Positions 57,190-64,000 of a stretch of 64,000 nucleotides of DNA are shown piece after piece. Under the pieces are notes generated by a model. That model was not told where the DNA came from, searched no databases, and was given only the letters and a program-made list of their open reading frames with translations. The translations under genes and the position numbers were made by a program. Where the stretch lies: NCBI GenBank assembly GCA_964497615.1, contig CAZCEC010000001.1, positions 124,001 through 188,000 on the forward strand, read 5' to 3'. Position 1 is the stretch's first letter. Each line of letters starts with the position of its first letter. This stretch comes from CAZCEC01 sp964497615 (GTDB lineage: Bacteria > Chloroflexota > Anaerolineae > Anaerolineales > UBA6663).

Positions 57190-58880
57190 AGCACAAGCGC
57201 TGGGCGGTTGCCCCGGCCATACCCGTCGCGGCCCAAGCGTCGCTGGCGGATTACCCGCCCCTCATTGCTCAGCTTCTGTATAACCGTGGCCTCTACGGGG
57301 GAGTAGAGGCCACGGCCTTCTTTGAGGCCACTCCGCTCCAGTCGACCGACCCGCGCGGCCTCCTCGGCCTGGGCCTGGCCGTCGACCGGCTGCACGCTGC
57401 CATCCGGGGCGGCCAGCGCATCGCGGTCTATGGGGATTACGATGCCGACGGCGTTACGGCCACCGCCCTGCTGGTCCAGGTGCTGGGAGCCATGGGCGCC
57501 GATGTGCGCCCCTACTTCCCCCTGCGCGAGGAAGAGGGCTATGGGCTCAACCCCGCCGCGCTGCGCAAGCTTAAGCTCGAAGATGGCGTGGACCTGGTCG
57601 TCACCGTGGACTGCGGCGTGCGCTCCCTGGACGAAGCCGAGGCCGCCCGCGAGCTCGGCCTCGATCTCATCATCACCGACCACCACCAGCCCGGCGAGGT
57701 CCTGCCGCCAGCGTTTGCCCTGATCAATCCAAAACAGCCCGGCGACACCTACCCCGACAAGGGCCTGGCCGGTGTGGGCCTGGCCTACAAGCTGGCGCAG
57801 GCCCTGGTCCGCGGCCTCGCCAATCCCCCCATCACCGCCTCGGATGTACTGGACTTGGTGGCCCTCGGCACGGTCGCGGACCTGGCCCCCCTCGCCGGTG
57901 AGAACCGCCTCCTGGTGCGCCAGGGCCTGGGCGTCATCAACCGCCCGCGCCGCCCCGGGCTCAAAGCCCTCATGGAGGTCGCCCGTGTCAAAGTGGGGCA
58001 GGTGGATGCCTCTTCCATCGGTTACATGCTTGGTCCCCGCCTCAATGCGGCGGGCCGCCTCGAATCCGCCCTGGCGGCCTACGAACTGCTCACGGCCGCC
58101 GACCCAGCCTCGGCCATGCCCCTGGCCCAGCAGCTTGAGAGCCAGAACCGCGAGCGCCAGGCGCTCACGCGGGAAACCCAGGCCCGCGCCCGCGAGCTGG
58201 CTATCGTCCCCGGCGAGGACAGCGCCCTCCTCTTTGCCGCCGATCCCAGCTTCAAGTCCGGCGTGGTCGGGCTGGCCGCAGCGCGCCTGACCGACGAGTT
58301 TTACCGCCCGGCCGTCGTCGCCACCCTGGGCCCGGAGGAGACGCGCGGCTCGTGCCGCAGCATCCCCGAATTTCACATCACGCGCGCGCTCGACCAGTGC
58401 GCTGCGCTGCTCATCCGCCACGGCGGCCATGCCGCAGCCGCTGGCTTCACCACCCCCACCCGGAACGTGGATGAGCTGGCTGAGCGTCTCAAGGCCCTCG
58501 CCGCGGCCGAGCTTGGCGATCAGGACTTGCGTCCCACGCAGCGCATTGATGTAGACGATGTCCGTCTCTCCGATTTGACCGCCGAACTGGTTGATCGTCT
58601 GCGTCTGTTCGAGCCATGCGGCCTGGGCAACCCCACGCCCATCCTGGCCTCGCGCGGGCTAAAGGTCAGCCGTTCGCGCACCGTCGGCGGTGAGGGCCAG
58701 CACCTCAAGCTCTCCCTGACCGATGGCTGGCTGACCTTCGACGCCATCGGCTTCGGCCTGGCGCGGGCCAACTCTGAACTACCACCCTTCGTGGATGTGG
58801 CCTACACCGTGGAATGGAATGAATGGGGCGGCCAGCGCCAGTTGCAGCTCAATCTCAAAAGCCTTCAGCCCAGCGACTGA
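57186..58880 (+). CDS. recJ: Single-stranded-DNA exonuclease RecJ
   Basis: A 564-residue 5'-3' ssDNA exonuclease. DHH-family motifs: VYGDYDADGVTATALL (D84, D86, D88), VTVDCG, and LIITDHHQPGEVLP (DHH 165-167). The DHHA1 half has RGSCRSIPEFHITRAL and HGGHAAAAGFT. The C-terminal OB-like domain follows (ILASRGLKVSRSRTVGGEGQHLKL). The start is the GTG at 57186 overlapping the previous stop; an upstream GTG at 57168 is less likely. The 3' end overlaps the convergent YfhO-like gene by 16 bases. Confidence 0.93.
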   Translation: MKHKRWAVAPAIPVAAQASLADYPPLIAQLLYNRGLYGGVEATAFFEATPLQSTDPRGLLGLGLAVDRLHAAIRGGQRIAVYGDYDADGVTATALLVQVLGAMGADVRPYFPLREEEGYGLNPAALRKLKLEDGVDLVVTVDCGVRSLDEAEAARELGLDLIITDHHQPGEVLPPAFALINPKQPGDTYPDKGLAGVGLAYKLAQALVRGLANPPITASDVLDLVALGTVADLAPLAGENRLLVRQGLGVINRPRRPGLKALMEVARVKVGQVDASSIGYMLGPRLNAAGRLESALAAYELLTAADPASAMPLAQQLESQNRERQALTRETQARARELAIVPGEDSALLFAADPSFKSGVVGLAAARLTDEFYRPAVVATLGPEETRGSCRSIPEFHITRALDQCAALLIRHGGHAAAAGFTTPTRNVDELAERLKALAAAELGDQDLRPTQRIDVDDVRLSDLTAELVDRLRLFEPCGLGNPTPILASRGLKVSRSRTVGGEGQHLKLSLTDGWLTFDAIGFGLARANSELPPFVDVAYTVEWNEWGGQRQLQLNLKSLQPSD

Positions 58881-61576
58881 CCTCGCCGCCGCGGCCATGC
58901 CCGCCAGCCGGCAGCCAGCACCGCCAACCACGCCGCCGCCGAAACTCCCAGTGCCGGCCACGCCCACCCCGGCGCAAATCGAAACTCCACCAGGTGCTCC
59001 CCCTCTGGCACCCATACCGCCCGGAACATGACGTCCGCGCGCAGGACCTCCGCCGCCGCCCCATCCACCGTCGCCTGCCAGCCCGGATAGTACGCATCGG
59101 TCAGGACTAAGTAGCCTGGCCCGGTTGCCCGCACGCGCACAAGCTCTGGTTCATATTCAAGGATGGTCGCACTGGGCGCAGGAGCCACTCCCACGGCCCC
59201 GCTGGGCAGGGGGGGAGCCATAGGCAGTACGACCGTCCGTCCTGGGTCAAACCCCTGGTCTGCCAGCAGCCTCAGGGCTGCCGGATCGTCAGCCCCGATC
59301 GCATTGGGGACCACGAAGGCTCGCGGCAGCACGGCCTGGTGTTCGTAAATCTTCACATCCCCCGAATGCACCAGCCGGTACGGGCCAAGCGTCAGCGTCT
59401 GAAACGCCCCCGACCGTTCATCGATCAGGCTGAGCCCGCGGATGCTCATCGGCCCCGTCAGGGTGATGGACATGGCCGTCATTGGCCGCGGCAAGGGTAG
59501 GCGACTGGCCGCGAGCGGCAGGGTCACGCTGCTTCCGTCAGCTCCGTGCACGGTGATGCTCCCCCCCAATTGGTCTGCCACCACGCCCACGGCGGTGGCC
59601 TGAAACACTGGTACGTACGCCACTGAACCCTGCTCGCCGTCAGCCAGCCTCAGCTCAAACTCCAAATCGTAAAAGATGCCGTCCACCCAGGCGTCTCGAA
59701 CCTTGTCAGTGATGAGGTAGCGCGCATTGACCAGCCGCAGCAGCCTGGGGTCCGGCGCGGCGCGGATGTTCTCGCGCAGCCGCCCGTCGGGCGTGGCCGC
59801 GCCCGTGAACAGGGTCGTGAAGGCCGCATAGTGCCGCAGCGGCAGCACCCCGCCGTCGTAGCCGTCTACGGCTGGCACGTCCCACGCCAGCGGCAGGTTG
59901 GGCGACAGCACATCCTTGTGCTTGGTCGCCACCACAAAGTCAAAGAACCCGTCTGGCCCCAGCTCGCTTTCCAACGCGCCGCGCAGTTCGACCAAGTCGC
60001 CTGGATCAAACGCCAGCCCCGACATGGACAAGAACCGGGCGGCTGGCGCGCCCGCGGCCGGTTCCATATCTTCCACCCCAATCAGGAGCTGCGTCATCGC
60101 AGGCCGCACACTTGTGTACGCCTCGGGTGTGGTCAGTTGGTTGAAGGGCAGCGCCTGGGCGGCCAGGAATAGCTCCGCCAGCGTCAGCACGGCCAGCCCT
60201 TGCGCCCGCCACGCACACGTTCGCTTCACCAGGACAAGCCCCGCCACCCCTGCCAACGCCAACCCCCATCCCGCCCAATCCAACCAGCCAGGCCAGCCGA
60301 TTGGCCCCGTCTCGCCCGCTGGGGTCTGGCCGGCCGCCAAAGGTGTCATTGCTGCAAGTATGATCGGGCCGCCGAGCGCCAGCCACAACTGCCGCCGGGT
60401 GGGTGGGCGGGTCGTCAGCGCCTCCACTCCCGCGCCTGCCAGCATCGCCCCCCCAAACGCCGTCAATGCCAGCCACCGCGCCGGCACCCGAAAGAAGCTG
60501 AATGGTGGCAGCGCGGCGAGCCCCAGGTAGATTGGATTGAACAGACCCAATGCGAACAACACGCCCACGGCCGCCAGCACAGCCAGACCCGCGCCCCCGC
60601 GCCCGCGCAGCAATCCGATGACCGCCAGCACCATCCCCGCCACACCCAGATATCCCACAAACTCGCTGAAGACGGCACGGCTGTACCCTGGCAGCATCGC
60701 CCGCCCTAAGAGTCGCGGGTCCAGCGAGAACGACACGGCCTCCTGCAGCGGCAGACCGCCACCGCGCAGTGATTGGCCGGACAATTCAAGCGTTGGCAAT
60801 AGCTGCGCCGCGGCCAGCAATCCCGCCAGAGCCGCCCCGCTCGCCAGCCAAGCGAATGTACTCACTGCTGACCGGGCAGGGCCTCCTGGCCGCCATGCGC
60901 CCGCGTGTGCTGACCCTGCAGCACCGCCTCGGCGCCACGCAACGACCACCCCATACAACGCCGCTCCCACGAGGGAGATGAAGACGGTCTGCGTGTGCCC
61001 GGCCAACACCTGCATCGCCAATATCACACCCAACGCGGACGCCCATTTGGTGCGCGGGGTGGCTGGCTGCGCCGCGGCTATACCATGCGCCGCCAACATC
61101 AGACCGGGCAGCCACGCCAGCCCCTGAAATTGATTGATGTGCTCGATCTGCGCCAGGAAATAGCCCCCAAATGCAAACAGCGCGGCGCCCGTGAACGCCG
61201 CCCAACGCCCCAGCCGCATGGCCCGCCGGCCAAACGCGAACGCGCCCCCGGCCGCCAACCCCAGGTGCATCACCGCCGCCACCTTCACGGCCACCGGCGC
61301 TGCCAGCCATGCCAGCGGCCAATTCGGCGGGTATAGCACCCCCACCTGCGAGTTCGCCAGGAACGGCGCCCCCATGAACAGATGCGGGTTCCACCAGGGC
61401 AGGCGCCCGGCCATCAGCGCCTCGCCGCGATACTCCCAATAGGGGTAGAAATAGAGCAGCAGATCGCCGCGCGCCAGGATGCCGTCAGTGAACACCAATC
61501 GCCACGCGACCACCAACACCATGGCCGCCAGCCCTGCCAACGGCCAAAACGTTCCTGAACGCGCCCACCGGATCAC
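58865..61576 (-). CDS. YfhO-family membrane protein
   Basis: A 903-residue GT-C-like protein with about 13 helices in the first ~500 residues. N-terminal GDLLLYFYPYWEYRGEALMAGRLPWWNPHLFMGAPFLANSQVGVLYPPNW (read in parts) is the YfhO signature, with acidic residues in the first loop. The C-terminal ~380 residues are extracytoplasmic (EPELVRVRATGPGYLVLTDAYYPGWQATVDG) before a final helix and RR-rich end. YfhO proteins transfer lipid-linked sugars, e.g. to lipoteichoic acid. It overlaps the upstream PMT-like gene by four bases (ATGA). Confidence 0.85.
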   Translation of the reverse strand: MIRWARSGTFWPLAGLAAMVLVVAWRLVFTDGILARGDLLLYFYPYWEYRGEALMAGRLPWWNPHLFMGAPFLANSQVGVLYPPNWPLAWLAAPVAVKVAAVMHLGLAAGGAFAFGRRAMRLGRWAAFTGAALFAFGGYFLAQIEHINQFQGLAWLPGLMLAAHGIAAAQPATPRTKWASALGVILAMQVLAGHTQTVFISLVGAALYGVVVAWRRGGAAGSAHAGAWRPGGPARSAVSTFAWLASGAALAGLLAAAQLLPTLELSGQSLRGGGLPLQEAVSFSLDPRLLGRAMLPGYSRAVFSEFVGYLGVAGMVLAVIGLLRGRGGAGLAVLAAVGVLFALGLFNPIYLGLAALPPFSFFRVPARWLALTAFGGAMLAGAGVEALTTRPPTRRQLWLALGGPIILAAMTPLAAGQTPAGETGPIGWPGWLDWAGWGLALAGVAGLVLVKRTCAWRAQGLAVLTLAELFLAAQALPFNQLTTPEAYTSVRPAMTQLLIGVEDMEPAAGAPAARFLSMSGLAFDPGDLVELRGALESELGPDGFFDFVVATKHKDVLSPNLPLAWDVPAVDGYDGGVLPLRHYAAFTTLFTGAATPDGRLRENIRAAPDPRLLRLVNARYLITDKVRDAWVDGIFYDLEFELRLADGEQGSVAYVPVFQATAVGVVADQLGGSITVHGADGSSVTLPLAASRLPLPRPMTAMSITLTGPMSIRGLSLIDERSGAFQTLTLGPYRLVHSGDVKIYEHQAVLPRAFVVPNAIGADDPAALRLLADQGFDPGRTVVLPMAPPLPSGAVGVAPAPSATILEYEPELVRVRATGPGYLVLTDAYYPGWQATVDGAAAEVLRADVMFRAVWVPEGEHLVEFRFAPGWAWPALGVSAAAWLAVLAAGWRAWPRRRGQSLG

Positions 61577-63162
61577 GTACCCGTCCTCCCGGCTTGGACC
61601 CTGGTCAACGCTGCGAGGCCGCGCTCACTCAAGGTTCCGGCCGCGCGCCTCAGCTCGTACAGCACAATCGTCGTCACTCCATCCCGCCGATAGGCCGTGT
61701 GGACCGGCACGGCCTCGTATCCTGCCTCCGCCACCGCTGCCCACACTTCATCCGCGCCTTCCCACGCCGGCACCGCCACATAGCGCGCCGACGTCGCCCC
61801 AAAGGCTTTCAGGTCAGTGGCCAAATCCGCCGGGGTCGAGAACCACGACACATACACCGGCCCGTCATACAGGTAGAATCCCCACTCCCAACTCAGCCAG
61901 TGGTCGTATAGCACGCTCCCGGCCGGCACCGTCTGCAGGTAGGCCGCCACGTCGTCAATGCCATCGTACGCGCCGTGGTCCCCCCCAATCGGGAATTTCG
62001 ACCCGGCCGCTCCCATCGCTGGTCCGATCAACGCACCGGCCAGCACCACGCCTACCGCCACCGCTGCCGCTGCACGCGGCCGGCCCCTTGCTTTGTCGGC
62101 GCTGGACGACGCGGCGATCAACCTGCCCAGGCCCTCTACCAACCGCACGCCCACGCGTGCCCCCAGAACTAACAAGACCGGCACGATTGGCAGCAGATAC
62201 CGGTCCCAGACATTGAATGCAAGCAGCCAATAGGCCCCCAGATACAGCAGGCAGAACCCTGCCAGCAGCCGGTCAGTCAGGCTCGCCCGCGTTGGCCGGC
62301 TCCGGGCAGCCAGCATCAACCCCAGCCCGGCCAGCCCCGCCACGCTGGCCGCAGTCGACCCGGTGACGTAGTGCAGCAGGCCCACCCACGCGCGCAGCCG
62401 CGGCAGCACCTCGCTGCTGCGCGCCAGCCGGCCAGGCACATTGTCCGCGTAGCCCTGGGCCCAGAATCCGATCACGGGGTTTCGCGCTGCATCCCAGATG
62501 AATATGATGACCGCCGCGGCTGCCAGAGCCACCGCCATCGGCAGCGCGGCCTGTGCCAGCCTTCTGGCCGCCGCCCGCGCACTCGCCGCTTCCGGCAGGC
62601 GCAGCAGCAGCAAGGCCAGCGTCAACGGCACAAATACCAGGGCGGTCTGCTTGACGGCGAAGGCCACGGCCATGGCCGCTGCGGCCTCGCGCCTGCGCCC
62701 TGCTGCCGCCGCCCCCCAGGCCCACAGCAGCGCTGCGGTCAACAAGGGATCAATGAAGACGGTGGTGGAGAACAGGATGGCAAAGGGCGACAGCGCCAGC
62801 AGCCACGCCGCCAGCAGCCCAGCCGGCTGGCCGTACAGCCGCCGCGCAAAGGCAAACACCAGCGCCACGCTGACGACGCTGGCGAAGAACGCTGGCATCC
62901 GCGCGGCCAATTCGCCGCCGCCAAATGCGCCCAGGCTGGCGGCGATGAGGTAGAAGGGCAGGGGGGGCTTGTCCACCACCACGCCGCGCAGCAGGGGGTC
63001 GTGTCCGTGCGCAATGCGCTGGCCAAACGAGGCATACAGCGCCTCGTCGGGATGAAAGCGATTGTCGGTCAGAGGCGCGGTGCGCAGGCCGGCTGCTGCC
63101 AGCAGGGCCAACACCAGGCCCGCCCGCGGCCAAAACGGCTGCCTTCGTGCCGTCGTGGTCAC
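61573..63162 (-). CDS. PMT/ArnT-like glycosyltransferase
   Basis: A 529-residue polytopic glycosyltransferase. The first extracytoplasmic loop has NRFHPDEALYASFGQRIAHG (catalytic acidic residues) and GVVVDKPPLPFYL, the classical GT39/GT83 pattern. About 11 helices follow, and a soluble C-terminal part (about 420-529) resembles that of ArnT-like enzymes. The start is a GTG at 63162. Together with the upstream GT2 and downstream YfhO it forms a three-gene operon for lipid-linked sugar synthesis and transfer. Confidence 0.85.
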   Translation of the reverse strand: MTTTARRQPFWPRAGLVLALLAAAGLRTAPLTDNRFHPDEALYASFGQRIAHGHDPLLRGVVVDKPPLPFYLIAASLGAFGGGELAARMPAFFASVVSVALVFAFARRLYGQPAGLLAAWLLALSPFAILFSTTVFIDPLLTAALLWAWGAAAAGRRREAAAAMAVAFAVKQTALVFVPLTLALLLLRLPEAASARAAARRLAQAALPMAVALAAAAVIIFIWDAARNPVIGFWAQGYADNVPGRLARSSEVLPRLRAWVGLLHYVTGSTAASVAGLAGLGLMLAARSRPTRASLTDRLLAGFCLLYLGAYWLLAFNVWDRYLLPIVPVLLVLGARVGVRLVEGLGRLIAASSSADKARGRPRAAAAVAVGVVLAGALIGPAMGAAGSKFPIGGDHGAYDGIDDVAAYLQTVPAGSVLYDHWLSWEWGFYLYDGPVYVSWFSTPADLATDLKAFGATSARYVAVPAWEGADEVWAAVAEAGYEAVPVHTAYRRDGVTTIVLYELRRAAGTLSERGLAALTRVQAGRTGT

Positions 63163-63213
63163 AAGCTACCTGTTGTGGTTTTCACGTCGCGCCCGCGCCC
63201 GGCCAATCCGCGC

Positions 63214-63906
63214 CTAATCCACGAAGCGGTATTTCAGCAGGGTCCACACGGCCTCGAAGGCATCCTTCAGCCCGATCTTCTTGCCCTGCTCATACTCGCG
63301 CGGGTCAAAGGAAATCGGCACTTCGTAGATGCGGTGCCGGCGTTTGAGCATCTTGGCCGTCACTTCCGGCTCGAAGTCGAAACGCTTGGCGCGCAGCGGA
63401 ATGCCCTTGATCACCTCAGCCTTGAAGACCTTGTAGCCCGTTTCCATATCCGACAGGATGGTGTCGTATAGGACGTTCGTCATAAGTGTCAGCAGCTTGT
63501 TAGCCACCATATGCCAGAACATCATGGCCTTGCGCGGCCCGCCCAAGAAGCGCGAACCGTACACCACGTCCGCCCGCCCTTCCTGGATCGGCCGCAGCAG
63601 GGCCGGATAGTCGCGCGGATCATATTCCAGATCGGCATCCTGAATCAGCAAGATCTCGCCGCTGGCCGCCTCAAACCCAGTGTGCAGGGCCGCCCCTTTG
63701 CCTTTGTTCTGCTCGTGGAGCAGCACCCGCACCGCCGGGTGGCTCTCCGGCGTCAACTGCGCCAGGACCTCGCGCGTGCCGTCGGTCGAGCCATCGTCCA
63801 CCACGATGATCTCGGCTTCCGGCGCCGACGCCTGGACCCGCCGAATGATCTCAGCAATGGTCGCCCGTTCGTTAAAACACGGCACTATTACGGAAAGTGG
63901 AGGCAT
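63214..63906 (-). CDS. Polyprenyl-phosphate glycosyltransferase (DPM/DPG synthase-like)
   Basis: A 230-residue soluble GT2: LSVIVPCFNERATIAEIIRRV, AEIIVVDDGSTDGTREVL, NKGKGAALHTGFEAASGEILLIQDADLEYDP (D-x-D) in parts, YGSRFLGG and DMETGYKVFKAEVI. This matches the dolichyl-/undecaprenyl-phosphate glucose or mannose synthases, without membrane helices. It makes the lipid-linked sugar for the two GT-C enzymes downstream. TATAAT lies seven bases before the ATG (63919-63914), a leaderless promoter. Confidence 0.9.
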   Translation of the reverse strand: MPPLSVIVPCFNERATIAEIIRRVQASAPEAEIIVVDDGSTDGTREVLAQLTPESHPAVRVLLHEQNKGKGAALHTGFEAASGEILLIQDADLEYDPRDYPALLRPIQEGRADVVYGSRFLGGPRKAMMFWHMVANKLLTLMTNVLYDTILSDMETGYKVFKAEVIKGIPLRAKRFDFEPEVTAKMLKRRHRIYEVPISFDPREYEQGKKIGLKDAFEAVWTLLKYRFVD

Positions 63907-63913
63907 GTTGGCG

Positions 63914-63943
63914 ATTATACGCCAAGAACGATGGTGCTATAAT
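63914..63943. promoter_or_regulatory. Divergent TATAAT -10 elements
   Basis: TATAAT on minus (63919-63914) serves the GT2 gene; TATAAT on plus (63938-63943) reads toward the gene at the window end. The 18 bases between them leave no room for simultaneous use. Confidence 0.55.
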
Positions 63944-63973
63944 GCCGGCCAACATGGAGAACGGAGCCGAAAG

Positions 63974-64000
63974 ATGACGAGTCGCACGGCCATTGCCCCC
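63974..64000 (+). CDS. Start of a gene cut by the window end
   Basis: ATG 63974 (TSRTAIAP...) follows GGAG and lies 30 bases after a plus-strand TATAAT. An earlier ATG (63954) opens only a seven-codon frame. Nine codons are too few to identify the product. Confidence 0.45.

Overview
The window is a high-GC bacterial chromosome segment, most likely from an uncultured Chloroflexota (Anaerolineae-like) genome. This is an inference from protein style: a giant TPR protein rich in PDWL/PEWL motifs, a YfhO-type membrane protein, paired DUF4870 proteins and Ala/Thr/Gln-rich secreted proteins. No phylogenetic marker could be tested. A run of ten Ns inside glpC shows this is a scaffolded, probably metagenomic, assembly.

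Layout. 1-9.8 kb: RNA and nucleotide housekeeping (thpR, rsfS, ndk), a 1574-residue TPR/PDWL-repeat protein, a class II histone-deacetylase-like hydrolase and a K+-independent H+-pyrophosphatase. 10-17.6 kb: a polytopic membrane protein, a DinB-like plus four-CBS-domain pair, a penicillin-acylase-family Ntn hydrolase and glycogen branching enzyme. 17.8-22.5 kb: an ABC-2 exporter (one ATPase, two permeases), a CPBP protease and a small membrane protein.

22.7-37.7 kb: an integrated mobile element of about 15.0 kb. Both ends carry the same 11-bp core (CTTGTGGACGT at 22694-22704 and 37677-37687), and the element sits in the 3' end of a CaMKII-association-domain (NTF2-like) gene. The core lies inside the reading frame of the element's own large serine recombinase. 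Integration therefore cuts 43 codons off the recombinase, which are left at the other end (22705-22836), and replaces the tail of the host gene with a similar tail encoded antisense to the recombinase. The native host tail remains outside the left end (22655-22704). The element also carries two tyrosine recombinases, a P4/D5-type helicase followed by an iteron-like array, a second repeat family near the left end, three ribbon-helix-helix proteins (two divergent around a consensus promoter), a possible attenuator, an HNH nuclease, a zincin, and a phage tail segment (gp10-like, tape measure). No terminase, portal or capsid was recognised.

37.6-48 kb: the invaded NTF2-like gene and an upstream DUF4255/Pvc16-like gene, a secreted alkaline-phosphatase-superfamily enzyme, a surface-glycan cluster (GDPD-like protein, TylF-type methyltransferase, tandem-domain nucleotidyltransferase, GT2, PMT-like transferase), a methyltransferase and an FAH-family hydrolase. 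48-58.9 kb: a membrane-anchored molybdopterin oxidoreductase, tRNA-Pro(GGG), then fmt-glpA-glpB-glpC-panE as one leftward operon (glpC is chimeric at the N-gap), three small membrane proteins and recJ. 58.9-64 kb: a leftward glycan/lipid-linked sugar operon (GT2, PMT-like, YfhO-like).

A recurring regulatory theme is a TANAAT-type -10 element 6-7 nt before the start codon, with no Shine-Dalgarno. It is seen for at least six genes, including genes inside the element, and suggests routine leaderless transcription.
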